Shown: piece by piece, positions 1-9,212 of the stretch | Numbering within the stretch: the stretch's first letter is position 1 | Layout: every line of letters starts with the position of its first letter | Assembly: GCF_900104785.1 (NCBI RefSeq) | Contig: NZ_LT629733.1 | Span: forward strand, 962,501 to 1,026,500 | Source: Formosa sp. Hel1_31_208 | Lineage (GTDB): Bacteria > Bacteroidota > Bacteroidia > Flavobacteriales > Flavobacteriaceae | Direction: 5' to 3' | Length of the DNA stretch: 64,000 nucleotides | Made by a program: the position numbers and the translations under genes | Notes under the pieces: model-generated | Told to the model about the DNA's origin: nothing | The model's input: only the letters and a program-made list of their open reading frames with translations | Database searches by the model: none

Positions 1-1
1 T

Positions 2-328
2 GGGAATTATGCGGTTGAAATAACTTCAGGAATATGTATAGAACGCAGTGAGTGTATTCTTTTTGATACACTTGGTTTGGAATCTTTTCTAAATAATGAA
101 GTTAAAGTATATCCAAATCCTGTCAAATCAAATCTTAACATAGAAGTGAATAGTGAGAATCAAGATATTGTCATTAAACTTTACGATTTGTCTGGTAAGT
201 TGATTTTGACTTCAAACTCGACTAAGGTTTTAACTACTTTAGATGTTAAGGAAATACCTCAAGGTATTTATTTTTTAAATGTATCGTCTTCTGAAAAGTC
301 AGGAACCTATAAAATTGTAAAAGAGTAA
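2..328 (+). CDS. C-terminal end of a T9SS-secreted protein (partial)
   Basis: This is the 3' end of a gene that enters from the left edge; the frame is open from base 2, so the TTG at 77 is not its start. The last 75 residues are a type IX secretion sorting domain (TIGR04183 type): the YPNPV motif, then KLYDLSGK and the GIYFLNV strand, ending in KIVKE. In this family the domain directs export through the T9SS outer-membrane channel and is then removed. The function of the passenger is not visible because its N-terminal part is missing. A clear terminator follows 22 bases after the stop. Confidence 0.85.
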   Translation, partial: GNYAVEITSGICIERSECILFDTLGLESFLNNEVKVYPNPVKSNLNIEVNSENQDIVIKLYDLSGKLILTSNSTKVLTTLDVKEIPQGIYFLNVSSSEKSGTYKIVKE

Positions 329-345
329 TTCAATAAGATTAAATT

Positions 346-378
346 AAAAAGCCACCAATGCTGTTGGTGGCTTTTTTT
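346..378. terminator. bidirectional rho-independent terminator
   Basis: An 8-bp GC-rich stem (GCCACCAA at 351-358 with TTGGTGGC at 364-371) has a five-base loop. It is flanked by five A on the left and seven T on the right. It sits between two convergent genes and can serve both strands. Confidence 0.85.
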
Positions 379-398
379 ATGAGTCAATAATTAGGATA

Positions 399-1787
399 TC
401 ATTGGCTGAGTTCTGAAAAATATTTATAGAACAGTGGAATTGTTTCAATCCCTTTAAAATAATTCCAAACACCAAAATGTTCATTAGGGGAGTGGATTGC
501 ATCACTGTTTAAGCCAAATCCCATGAGAATGGTTTTGCTTTTTAACTCCTGCTCAAATAATGCGACAATGGGAATACTTCCACCACTGCGCTGCGGAATG
601 GGGTTTTTACCAAAGGTATCGTGATATGCTTTTGAAGCCGCTTGGTAACCAATACTATCAATTGGAGTCACATACCCTTGTCCGCCATGATGTGGTTTTA
701 CGTTTACTTTGACACCAGCTGGTGCGATGCTTTCAAAGTGTTTTTTGAAGAGTGTAGTTATCTCCTCCCAATCTTGATGTGGTACTAAGCGCATTGAGAT
801 TTTTGCATAGGCTTTACTAGCGATAACTGTTTTGGCGCCTTCACCTATATAGCCACCCCAAATACCATTAACATCTAGGGTTGGTCTAATTGAATTACGT
901 TCATTGGTTGTATAGCCCTTTTCACCATAAACTGCATCTATACCTATAGCATCTTTATATGCTTCAAGTGAAAATGGAGCTTTAGCCATTTCTTTTCTTT
1001 CCGTATCGGAAAGTTCTTCTACTTTATCGTAGAATCCAGGTATTGTAATATGATTATCCTCATCATGTAATGACGCAATCATTTTGGTTAGAATGTTTAT
1101 AGGATTTGCAACCGCACCTCCATATAATCCAGAGTGTAAGTCTCTATTGGGTCCAATAACTTCAACTTCGACATAACTTAATCCGCGAAGTCCAGTGGTA
1201 ATTGAAGGTACATCTTGAGCGATCATACCAGTATCAGAAATTAAAATGACGTCATTTTTTAGTTTTTCTTGATGGGTTTCCACAAATTTTGAAAGGTTTA
1301 TACTGCCTACTTCTTCCTCACCTTCAATCATGAACTTCACATTACATGGTAATTGATTGGTAGATGTCATAAATTCCATAGCTTTCACATGCATATACAT
1401 TTGACCTTTATCGTCACAAGCGCCACGAGCAAAAATCGCACCCTCGGGATGTGTGTCCGTTTTTTTAATGACAGGCTCGTATGGTGGTGAATCCCATAAC
1501 TCTATTGGGTCTGCTGGTTGTACATCGTAGTGGCCATAAACAAGAACTGTAGGTAAATTTTCATCTATCATTTTTTCACCATAGACAATAGGAAATCCAT
1601 CGGTTTCACAAATTTCAACATGGTCACAACCTGCACTTTCCAGGCTTGCTTTAATCACTTGTGCCGTTTTAATGACATCATTTTTATAAGCAGAATCTGC
1701 ACTAACAGATGGTATCTTTAATAAATCAATAAGTTCGTTTAAGAAGCGATCTTTATGTTCTTCAATATAGGATTGAATACCTTGCAT
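399..1787 (-). CDS. M20 family dipeptidase
   Basis: A cytosolic zinc-dependent di- or tripeptidase of the M20/CNDP type, 462 aa, full length for the family. Visible motifs are GHYDVQPAD (metal His and Asp), ARGACDDKGQ (bridging Asp), EGEEEVGS (general-base Glu and metal Glu), DLHSG in the lid domain and a C-terminal AIHSPNE metal His. No signal peptide is seen. The ATG is preceded by a TACTTTTG -7 box on the minus strand (1811-1818), giving a leader of about 18 nt. It is a single gene convergent with the T9SS cargo gene. The exact peptide substrate cannot be read from sequence. Confidence 0.9.
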   Translation of the reverse strand: MQGIQSYIEEHKDRFLNELIDLLKIPSVSADSAYKNDVIKTAQVIKASLESAGCDHVEICETDGFPIVYGEKMIDENLPTVLVYGHYDVQPADPIELWDSPPYEPVIKKTDTHPEGAIFARGACDDKGQMYMHVKAMEFMTSTNQLPCNVKFMIEGEEEVGSINLSKFVETHQEKLKNDVILISDTGMIAQDVPSITTGLRGLSYVEVEVIGPNRDLHSGLYGGAVANPINILTKMIASLHDEDNHITIPGFYDKVEELSDTERKEMAKAPFSLEAYKDAIGIDAVYGEKGYTTNERNSIRPTLDVNGIWGGYIGEGAKTVIASKAYAKISMRLVPHQDWEEITTLFKKHFESIAPAGVKVNVKPHHGGQGYVTPIDSIGYQAASKAYHDTFGKNPIPQRSGGSIPIVALFEQELKSKTILMGFGLNSDAIHSPNEHFGVWNYFKGIETIPLFYKYFSELSQ

Positions 1788-1810
1788 AAGTTTTGTTTTT
1801 TGAATTCATT

Positions 1811-1818
1811 CAAAAGTA
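1811..1818 (-). promoter_or_regulatory. -7 box for the M20 dipeptidase gene
   Basis: The minus strand reads TACTTTTG, matching the Bacteroidota -7 consensus TAnnTTTG, 24 bases upstream of the ATG. No clear -33 TTG is visible. Confidence 0.45.
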
Positions 1819-1853
1819 CAAAATTGACTGCGATTTTTTCCTAATTAAAGTTA

Positions 1854-1883
1854 TTTGAATATTGAAACTATTGTTTATATTTG
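1854..1883 (+). promoter_or_regulatory. promoter of tRNA-Leu
   Basis: TTTG (1854-1857) and TATATTTG (1876-1883), 18 bases apart, give a full Bacteroidota -33/-7 promoter. It lies 35 bases before the tRNA. Confidence 0.7.
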
Positions 1884-1918
1884 CAACCCGTAATCCTAAT
1901 AGTATTATGGAGAAAGTT

Positions 1919-2000
1919 GCAGGCGTGGTGGAATTGGTAGACACGCTAGACTTAGGATCTAGTGCCGCAAGGTGTGAGAGTTCGAGTCTCTCCGCCTGTA
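1919..2000 (+). tRNA. tRNA-Leu (anticodon UAG)
   Basis: The acceptor strands GCAGGCG and CGCCTGT pair with one G-U. The anticodon stem CTAGA/TCTAG closes the loop CTTAGGA, with anticodon TAG at 1953-1955. A long variable arm, as expected for class II tRNA-Leu, precedes the T-arm TTCGAGTC. CCA is not encoded. Confidence 0.95.
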
Positions 2001-2010
2001 CTTAATTAGA

Positions 2011-2038
2011 AAGCTAACTTTAACGAGTTAGCTTTTTT
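2011..2038 (+). terminator. terminator of tRNA-Leu
   Basis: A 9-bp stem AAGCTAACT/AGTTAGCTT with a six-base loop is followed by a T run, 10 bases after the tRNA. From here to the next gene (2039-2314) I see no gene or structure. Confidence 0.8.
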
Positions 2039-2314
2039 GTTTTTAGTTGGATTCAAAATTACTAGGAATCTATATTAAAGTTTAACAGGCTTTGAAGTCA
2101 AGAGTTGTAAATTCTAATTTGAAATAACCTAAGTGTCATTTTTAGTCAAATCTTCTCAAACGGTATTTACCAATTTAGTTATCCGGAATATCAAATAGTT
2201 GTAAGCACTTTACTGCTTTAAAACACTCCATTCAATCCTTATTATTTAACATTTGTACGTGTAACATTCTGAGCGTAAGAAAGTCTTATTACTAGCGACT
2301 AAACTAATAATTTG

Positions 2315-2322
2315 TAACTTTG
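2315..2322 (+). promoter_or_regulatory. -7 box for the GAF-domain gene; decides the start codon
   Basis: TAACTTTG matches TAnnTTTG. Transcription would begin about 5-8 bases later, downstream of the first in-frame ATG (2324). This favours translation from the ATG at 2342, or possibly 2333. Confidence 0.55.
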
Positions 2323-2341
2323 CATGTTCAGAATGGTTCAC

Positions 2342-4717
2342 ATGAAAGACATTAATGAAAATATCGAATCACCTTTAGAGTTGAAGGTTAGCTTTGATAA
2401 ATTGCTTAAGCACTATGAAATATTGTCTCAAAATGAAGACGAATTTATAGCAGCCAAAGCAAGGCGTGTTCTTAAAACAGCGGATGCTTTTCCGGTGTTG
2501 CGAGATGGATTTAGTGACACCGCTATCTTAAAAGAACGAGAAAAAGAGATAGGTATTATTCTGCAAGATTCGTTTAGTCCAGTACTAACGAAGAATGAAA
2601 TTAAAACAGCTTCTGTGCCATTTCATAATTTGATTTTTAATTCTTCAGAACGATTTAAATCAATCATTCAAACTGCTGGTGACGATTTCGAATTAGAGAT
2701 TAAGAACATGCCCAAAGATGATAAGTACATCATTGCATGTACCATCATTTTATCATTTTGTTATGGGTATCAATTGAATTTTAAACGACCATTTTATTAT
2801 GAAATCCCTGATGCTAATGGGATAATGCAGTATTATAAAATATTATATAATGCCGATTTCACTGAAATTATACCTAGTGTTGGAGTGCCTAAAATCACTC
2901 AAGAGGATGTAGACGAATTATTAGATAATTTTGATAACATCGACTTGTGGAAGAAAAAGTTCCCTCCAAATAGCTATACATTTAAGGGCTTTGTGATCTC
3001 GAATATTTTCAATGTGACTGACGATCAATCCATTTCTAATATTAAATCATCGTTGATAGGTGAGGACAAAAGGAAAGATGAAGGCTTTATGGAAGATTTT
3101 CATGAAATTTTCAGGTCACTACTAGGTCTTAAAGATATCAAAGTAGGATTTTCTATTTACAATGAAGAAGAAGGCACCTTTGAACGTGTTTATGGCGCTG
3201 GAATGAATAGTTTTTTACTTAATAGTTTAGATAATAATGATTGCGCTAATGCTTTATGCAGTAAGTCATATAATGTGTTATTGAAAGATAAGCAATTCTA
3301 TAGCATATCTGATGTGGATAAATACTATGAGTTGTCAAAAGGGAAAGTGCCACAGTATAAAACCTTGAAGGACCAACATATTAAAAGTGCCATATTAGCT
3401 CCTATAGCCAATGAAGACGGCTTGATGGGAATCCTCGAAATTGTTTCAGAACGACCTAAAGTTTTAAATAGTATCAATGCGAATAAATTGATAGATGTAA
3501 TGCCATTTATTGTCTCGGCTGTTGAACGTTCTAAAAAGGAAGAAGAAAATTTAGTTGAGGCTATTATTCAGACTGAGTGTACCTCCATACATCCAAGTGT
3601 GCATTGGCGATTTGAAAAGGAGGCAAAAAACTTCATTAAAGATCAGCTTAATGGTAAGGAGCCTAATTTCAAAAAAATAGCATTTGAAAACATTTATCCG
3701 CTTTATGGACAAATTGATATTAAAGGATCTTCTGAAGCTAGAAATGCCGCAACACAAAAAGATTTAACTATTCAATTAGAATCAATTAAGGCTATAGTGC
3801 AAAAGGCGTTTACAATAGAAAAGCTACCAATTTATGAGCAGTTTTTATACCAAATAGATAATTATTTGGAAGGGCTAAATTCACGTTTTCAGGTGGATAG
3901 TGAACAACAAATTTCCGCCTTCATAAAACAAGATATTGATCCGTTATTAGAGCATCTAAAAGGTGTTGATGCTTTAGAAGAAGAGGTAAATTCATATTTT
4001 GAGAGTATTGATTCGAAAGTACAAGTGCTGTATAAGCATAGAAAAGATTATGATGAAACCATTACTTTGGTAAATAATGAAATGGCATCACTTCTAGATA
4101 AGAAACAACACGAAGCTCAGGACATGTATCCACATTATTTTGAGCGTTTTAAAACGGATGGTGTTGAACACAATATGTATATTGGAGAAGCTATTACTAA
4201 AGAAGAAAACTTTAATCCCATTTATTTATATAATCTGAGGTTATGGCAGTTGCAGGTGATGTGTGAAATGGAGAATGTATTCTATTTAATGCAATCTGAT
4301 TTCCCAGTAAAGCTCGATGTGGCTTCAATGATTTTGGTTTTTAATCAACCGTTATCCATTAGTTTTAGAATGGATGAGAAACAGTTTGATGTCGATGGGA
4401 CCTATAATGCCAGATATGAAATCGTAAAAAAACGTGTTGATAAGGCGTATATAAAAGGAACAAAAGAACGTGTCACCCAAAAAGGAAAAATAAGTATTGT
4501 TTATTCACAAAAACAGGACGAGGTAGAGTACTTGAGGTATATTAAGTTTTTACAATCAAAGAAGTATGTAGATGACGATGTTGAAATTGTTGAACTTCAA
4601 GATCTACAGGCGGTCACAGGTTTAAAAGCAATTCGGGTAAGTGTATTGTATCACAAAAACAAAGATGATAAAGCATTTTATACGTATGATGATTTAATGA
4701 AAGAAATTAAAGCTTAA
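2342..4717 (+). CDS. large GAF-domain protein
   Basis: A soluble protein of about 791 aa. A GAF fold lies roughly in residues 260-400, including KSAILAPIANEDGLMGILEIVSE, typical of the GAF core strand-helix pattern. The N-terminal 250 and C-terminal 390 residues are family-specific and helical; the region around 520-610 is Glu/Lys-rich and probably coiled. No kinase, cyclase or DNA-binding domain is seen, so it is likely a sensor or scaffold rather than a complete signalling enzyme. Three in-frame ATGs (2324, 2333, 2342) lie at the front; the last is preferred because of the -7 box at 2315. It is convergent with the HD/Pycsar gene, 18 bases apart. Confidence 0.75.
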   Translation: MKDINENIESPLELKVSFDKLLKHYEILSQNEDEFIAAKARRVLKTADAFPVLRDGFSDTAILKEREKEIGIILQDSFSPVLTKNEIKTASVPFHNLIFNSSERFKSIIQTAGDDFELEIKNMPKDDKYIIACTIILSFCYGYQLNFKRPFYYEIPDANGIMQYYKILYNADFTEIIPSVGVPKITQEDVDELLDNFDNIDLWKKKFPPNSYTFKGFVISNIFNVTDDQSISNIKSSLIGEDKRKDEGFMEDFHEIFRSLLGLKDIKVGFSIYNEEEGTFERVYGAGMNSFLLNSLDNNDCANALCSKSYNVLLKDKQFYSISDVDKYYELSKGKVPQYKTLKDQHIKSAILAPIANEDGLMGILEIVSERPKVLNSINANKLIDVMPFIVSAVERSKKEEENLVEAIIQTECTSIHPSVHWRFEKEAKNFIKDQLNGKEPNFKKIAFENIYPLYGQIDIKGSSEARNAATQKDLTIQLESIKAIVQKAFTIEKLPIYEQFLYQIDNYLEGLNSRFQVDSEQQISAFIKQDIDPLLEHLKGVDALEEEVNSYFESIDSKVQVLYKHRKDYDETITLVNNEMASLLDKKQHEAQDMYPHYFERFKTDGVEHNMYIGEAITKEENFNPIYLYNLRLWQLQVMCEMENVFYLMQSDFPVKLDVASMILVFNQPLSISFRMDEKQFDVDGTYNARYEIVKKRVDKAYIKGTKERVTQKGKISIVYSQKQDEVEYLRYIKFLQSKKYVDDDVEIVELQDLQAVTGLKAIRVSVLYHKNKDDKAFYTYDDLMKEIKA

Positions 4718-4735
4718 TTTTTAGTAAACCATATC

Positions 4736-5962
4736 CTACAATAAGGAGTTTGCTCCGTCTATTAAAGTATTAGATTCAGACAATTGAAATGCTACAGCAA
4801 AGCAAATGACACTTACTACTATGCCTATCATGAATACAGTATAGGTTAATCTTAATAGACCATATTTCCGATTTAAAACGAGCCCGAGAAAGTAAAGATC
4901 TTTAGTCAGAGAGCTGTAAAGGTAATCTCTATCTTGCATCATTTCTGTCATTGCCCATTCAAATTCATCCAGTTTCATTTTATGGAAATTTCCGAAGAAC
5001 AGAAGATTAACTTTTTTATTAGCCACATCTTCTTTAGTAAATTTTCCACGTGTAACATTTGGACGCGTAGCTAAAACAGATAACACGATTGAAGCCAATG
5101 TAAATAAGGCAAAAATAGCTGTTGGCCAAATTAAATACTGATTCGATGGATTATCGAGTTTAGATACGAGATTGGAAAGGACTAAGGAAATAATAATGGC
5201 ATTCACTGAGAGTAAAATGTTGGCCTTTGTATCGGCAATATCACTCAATGTAATATGATTTCTAAGGGCAACTCTAAACATGGTTTCGATACCACGTTCG
5301 GGTAAGTCCATTTTTTTCTTTTTGAAACTAAGCTCCGCTTTTTTTTGCTTTAATTTTTCCGTTCTCTCTTTTATTTTATTCTGACTTTGTAATAAACGAG
5401 CTAGATTTTGTCCTTTTCGTTTTTCCCATTTACGTGCGGCAATATCAGAATAGAAGGTGTGGTTTGTTAAAAATGAAATATTATCCTGTATCCAATCTGG
5501 TTTCGAAATAATTTTACCTTTTGTTAGTTCCCACTCTTTTCTCAGAAGCGCAGCATATTCATCATATTTTTTACTAGAGACATGGGCGCAATCGGCATCG
5601 CGTATCAGACCTTCTAATTCATTCTTTGGCTTCAAATCCATTTGGGTGGCTAGGATGATATCAGAAACAACATGTATTGTGTCTTCAGAAGCCCCTTGCG
5701 ATTTTAAAAAAGCGCTTGCGATTTTTGCACTCTCCTTTTCATGTCCTTCAATCGTTTTTGTAAACCCTGTATCGTGAAACCAAGCGGCAATCAATAGATG
5801 AGATTTTTGAGGCTCATCTAATTTTATACTCTCAATTAATTCCTGAACTTTTCCAACAACACGCTGTGTATGGGCTAAATTATGATACACAAACTTAGAA
5901 TCTAAGTTGTCATTTAAATAGCTAATGACATACTTTTCGGTTTCTTGAACAAGGCTTTCCAT
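4736..5962 (-). CDS. HD domain fused to a Pycsar-type membrane effector (DUF5706-like)
   Basis: 408 aa with two modules. Residues 1-190 are an HD phosphohydrolase: H31, the H63-D64 doublet, H74 and D122/D124 are the expected metal ligands. Residues 190-220 form a highly charged Lys/Glu linker, probably coiled. Residues 225-400 match the PycTM effector family: RNHITLSDIADTKANILLSVNA followed by transmembrane helices at about 250-268, 280-298 and 373-393. Known PycTM effectors damage the inner membrane when they bind cCMP or cUMP made by a pycC cyclase. No cyclase gene is seen here, so the ligand and role are unknown; the HD domain could hydrolyse or sense a nucleotide. An inverted repeat lies 17 bases upstream of the start. 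Confidence 0.75.
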   Translation of the reverse strand: MESLVQETEKYVISYLNDNLDSKFVYHNLAHTQRVVGKVQELIESIKLDEPQKSHLLIAAWFHDTGFTKTIEGHEKESAKIASAFLKSQGASEDTIHVVSDIILATQMDLKPKNELEGLIRDADCAHVSSKKYDEYAALLRKEWELTKGKIISKPDWIQDNISFLTNHTFYSDIAARKWEKRKGQNLARLLQSQNKIKERTEKLKQKKAELSFKKKKMDLPERGIETMFRVALRNHITLSDIADTKANILLSVNAIIISLVLSNLVSKLDNPSNQYLIWPTAIFALFTLASIVLSVLATRPNVTRGKFTKEDVANKKVNLLFFGNFHKMKLDEFEWAMTEMMQDRDYLYSSLTKDLYFLGLVLNRKYGLLRLTYTVFMIGIVVSVICFAVAFQLSESNTLIDGANSLL

Positions 5963-5978
5963 AGAGAGTAATAGTTTA

Positions 5979-5996
5979 TTTAGTAAAAATACTAAA
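5979..5996. promoter_or_regulatory. inverted repeat upstream of the HD/Pycsar gene
   Basis: TTTAGTA-N4-TACTAAA is a perfect 7-bp inverted repeat centred about 25 bases before the minus-strand ATG at 5962. Its position suits an operator. It has no T run on the transcribed side, so it is not a terminator. Confidence 0.35.
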
Positions 5997-6163
5997 CTTT
6001 AATTAATGCTAATCGAACAATTTACTTTGTCGTTATTTTCAATAAATCTTTCAAAATCTGAATTCTTAAATCTGTAATTTATTACAACATAAAACGACTA
6101 AATTTTTTGTAAATTATAAGATTTAAAATCATTAATTCTAATAGTCAAGTATATAAAGATTTT

Positions 6164-7726
6164 ATGCGCTTAAACTTAAAACATACATTTATAAATGAAC
6201 TGCCTGCTGATCCTATTTCAGATAATTCAAGACGACAAGTAAAACGAGCCTGTTTTTCATATGTTACTCCGAAATTAACGAAATCACCGAAGCTTCTTCA
6301 TGTCTCAAAAGAGATGGCTAATGCTTTAGGAATTTCGGAACGAGATCTTTCTAGTGAGACCTTTACAAATGTCATAACTGGGAATACTCTTTTGCCTAAT
6401 ACTAAGCCTTATGCTATGTGTTATGGCGGACATCAATTCGGACAATGGGCTGGACAATTAGGTGATGGTAGAGCTATTAATTTATTTGAAGTTGAACATC
6501 ATGGCAAACAATGGACCGTTCAGCTTAAAGGTGCAGGAGAAACACCTTATTCGCGAAGTGCTGATGGCTTAGCTGTGTTGCGTTCGTCTATTCGTGAATA
6601 TCTGTGCAGCGAAGCTATGTTTCATTTGGGAGTGCCAACAACTAGAGCATTGTCATTAGCTTTATCTGGAGATGATGTGATGAGAGATATGTTGTATGAT
6701 GGAAATTCAGCCTATGAAAAGGGCGCTATAGTGTCGCGGATTTCACCATCATTTTTGCGCTTTGGAAGCTTTGAAATATTTTCTGCACGACAAGATCATA
6801 AAACACTTAAGATTTTAGTGGATTATACCATAAAGCATCATTTTTCGCATTTAGGAGCACCTTCAAAAGAAAGCTATATCCAATTTTTTGCTGAAGTTTC
6901 TGAACGAACTCTAGATATGATTATTCATTGGCAACGAGTAGGTTTTGTGCATGGCGTAATGAATACTGATAATATGTCTATTCTAGGATTAACCATCGAT
7001 TATGGTCCTTATGGATGGTTGGAAGGATTTGATTTTGGCTGGACACCGAATACAACCGATAGTCAGCATAAACGTTACAGATATGGAAATCAGCCAAACA
7101 TCGGTTTATGGAATTTATACCAATTGGCAAATGCATTGTATCCATTAATAGAAACCCCGGAACCTTTAGAAAACATTTTAGAAAATTATAAAGTAGGTTT
7201 TGAGCGTAAGTCATTAGTCATGATGAAATCAAAACTAGGATTAGTGCAAGAAGACGATAAAGACTATTTGCTTATTGAGGCTTTGGAAGACGCACTGCTA
7301 TTAACAGAAACAGATATGACTATTTTCTTTCGAAATTTAAGCAACTTCAAAAAAGGGGATGCTAAAAAAGGATTAGAAATTGTTCAAGAAGCCTTTTATG
7401 CATCTAATGAAGTCTCTAGTAATATCGCTCAACAATGGCGTGATTGGTTTGAACGCTATGATTTTAGATTAGAAAAGGAGGTCTTGTCAAATCAAGAACG
7501 ACAGTCTAATATGAATTATGTAAACCCTAAATACGTCCTTAGAAATTACATGGCCCAGTTAGCTATTGATGATGCGAATAAAGGAGATTATAAGCTAATA
7601 GATGAACTGTTTCAATTGCTTAAGCAGCCTTATGCTGAACAACCTAATATGAATAAATGGTTTGCCAAACGACCCGATTGGGCACGTCATAAAGTAGGTT
7701 GTTCTATGCTATCTTGTAGTTCGTAA
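6164..7726 (+). CDS. selO: protein adenylyltransferase SelO (YdiU/UPF0061)
   Basis: A pseudokinase-fold enzyme that, in its E. coli and mitochondrial relatives, transfers AMP from ATP to Ser/Thr/Tyr of proteins and responds to oxidative stress. Full length at 520 aa. Visible motifs are GGHQFGQWAGQLGDGRA, LKGAGETPYSR (ATP-binding Lys), RSSIREYL, HGVMNTDNMS (catalytic loop) and LTIDYGPYGW (the DFG equivalent). The C-terminus ends SCSS, with Cys where eukaryotic SelO has selenocysteine. It heads a plus-strand series of redox-related genes, though 247 bases separate it from the next one. Confidence 0.93.
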   Translation: MRLNLKHTFINELPADPISDNSRRQVKRACFSYVTPKLTKSPKLLHVSKEMANALGISERDLSSETFTNVITGNTLLPNTKPYAMCYGGHQFGQWAGQLGDGRAINLFEVEHHGKQWTVQLKGAGETPYSRSADGLAVLRSSIREYLCSEAMFHLGVPTTRALSLALSGDDVMRDMLYDGNSAYEKGAIVSRISPSFLRFGSFEIFSARQDHKTLKILVDYTIKHHFSHLGAPSKESYIQFFAEVSERTLDMIIHWQRVGFVHGVMNTDNMSILGLTIDYGPYGWLEGFDFGWTPNTTDSQHKRYRYGNQPNIGLWNLYQLANALYPLIETPEPLENILENYKVGFERKSLVMMKSKLGLVQEDDKDYLLIEALEDALLLTETDMTIFFRNLSNFKKGDAKKGLEIVQEAFYASNEVSSNIAQQWRDWFERYDFRLEKEVLSNQERQSNMNYVNPKYVLRNYMAQLAIDDANKGDYKLIDELFQLLKQPYAEQPNMNKWFAKRPDWARHKVGCSMLSCSS

Positions 7727-7771
7727 TGCGCATCAAGTCACTTATAATATTTTGAATTAAAGTTTTGTTAA

Positions 7772-7963
7772 CAAAACATCACGAATTGTGAAGTTATAAT
7801 TGCCACTACAAATTCTGAAGATTTAAAGTCAAAGCTCAAGGTCAGAGACTTTCAATTATCTATTGCTAATCTCGACAGGTTTAAGGAATTTAAAATAGAT
7901 ACGACAAACTATTGGGTAGACCACAAAAAACGGAAACACTTAGAGGTCACATCGACATTTTAA
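7772..7963 (+). pseudogene. possible gene remnant without a start codon
   Basis: An open frame of 63 sense codons, free of stops, lies between selO and the hydrolase gene. It reads like real protein (NCEVIIATTNSEDLKSKLK, RDFQLSIANLDRFKEFK, ending LEVTSTF) but has no ATG, GTG or TTG at its front; a stop codon stands directly before it at 7769. It stops 10 bases before the next ATG. It may be the 3' relic of a deleted gene. I do not recognise the family, and chance openness in AT-rich DNA cannot be excluded. Confidence 0.35.
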
Positions 7964-7973
7964 CCATAGAGTT

Positions 7974-9191
7974 ATGAGAAACGAGAAATTACATATAGAA
8001 AATAAAAAGGGAATTAAACTTCAGGCCTATCTTGAATTACCTGCAAATCAAAACCCAAATTATTTTGCCGTTTTTGCACATTGTTTTACGTGCAGCAGTA
8101 CCTTAAGTGCAGTGAAAAATATAAGTCGATCTTTAACCAATCACGGGTTTGGCGTTCTTAGATTTGATTTTACAGGTTTGGGACGAAGTGAAGGTGAGTT
8201 TGCCGATAGCCATTTTTCGGCTAATGTCTATGACTTGATAGCAGTTAATGACTATTTAATAGAACATTATAAGGCGCCATCATTGTTAGTTGGTCACTCT
8301 CTAGGAGGTGCAGCAGTTCTAGTTGTGGCCTCAAAATTGGATAATATCAAGGCCGTAGCCACTATTGGTGCTCCTTCAACAGTAGGTCATGTAAAGCATC
8401 TATTCTCTCATGGTCTTGAACAGGTTAAAGAAAAAGGTGAGGTTGAAGTTAATATTGGTGGACGACCATTTAAAATTAATGAAGAATTTGTAGCCGATTT
8501 TGACAAAACCGATTTACCCGCTATTGTAAAATCTTTAAGAAAACCATTACTTATTTTACATTCTCCAATAGATACAATTGTTGGTGTGAAAAATGCGCAT
8601 GAGTTGTATCATAATGCGCACCATCCTAAAAGTTTTGTCAGTTTAGATAATGCTGATCATTTATTGAGTAACGCTCCTGATAGTTCTTATGTTGGAGATA
8701 TGATTGGCACTTGGGTAAAACGTTATTTTGAACCTCAAGATAATAAAATGTTAGATACAGGTGGTGAACAGTTGGTCGCTCATTTAAATTTAAAAGAAGA
8801 TAAATTCACGACTACCATTCAAACTTCAAAACACAGTTTTATTGCAGATGAACCAACATCTGTTGGGGGTGATGATTTTGGACCTTCACCTTATGATTTT
8901 TTAAGTGCTGGATTAGCCGCTTGCACAGTCATGACCTTAAAACTTTATGCTGAGAGAAAAAAATGGGACTTGCAAGAAGTCTTCGCGCATATTACATATT
9001 CCAAAAAACATAGTGATGATTTAATGTTAGATGTAGATAAACCAAAACGTATGGACCATCTATTAAAAAAATTGACTTTTATTGGTAACTTAGACGAATC
9101 ACAAAGACAACGCTTAAAAGAGATTGCTTCAAAATGTCCCGTTCATAAAACACTACAAAGCGAAGTTATTATTGATACCGAACTTATCTAA
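7974..9191 (+). CDS. bifunctional alpha/beta hydrolase-OsmC family protein
   Basis: A fusion of two domains, 405 aa. Residues 1-250 are an alpha/beta hydrolase with nucleophile elbow GHSLGG (Ser109), a late Asp in HSPIDTIVG and His in NADHLL. Residues 265-405 are an OsmC/Ohr-type domain with the reactive Cys in [13 protein letters not shown] and the second Cys in KCPVHKTL, the pair used by OsmC peroxidases to reduce organic hydroperoxides with a thiol. The fusion is a known architecture in Bacteroidota and Proteobacteria, but its substrate is not established. It stands 21 bases before egtB, probably in one operon. Confidence 0.88.
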   Translation: MRNEKLHIENKKGIKLQAYLELPANQNPNYFAVFAHCFTCSSTLSAVKNISRSLTNHGFGVLRFDFTGLGRSEGEFADSHFSANVYDLIAVNDYLIEHYKAPSLLVGHSLGGAAVLVVASKLDNIKAVATIGAPSTVGHVKHLFSHGLEQVKEKGEVEVNIGGRPFKINEEFVADFDKTDLPAIVKSLRKPLLILHSPIDTIVGVKNAHELYHNAHHPKSFVSLDNADHLLSNAPDSSYVGDMIGTWVKRYFEPQDNKMLDTGGEQLVAHLNLKEDKFTTTIQTSKHSFIADEPTSVGGDDFGPSPYDFLSAGLAACTVMTLKLYAERKKWDLQEVFAHITYSKKHSDDLMLDVDKPKRMDHLLKKLTFIGNLDESQRQRLKEIASKCPVHKTLQSEVIIDTELI

Positions 9192-9212
9192 AACATATTT
9201 CATTACTTATAA

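Noticed and set aside
4736..6163. A complete Pycsar defence operon
   Set aside because: No cyclase gene lies on either side (GAF protein and selO are neighbours); only the effector-like part is seen.
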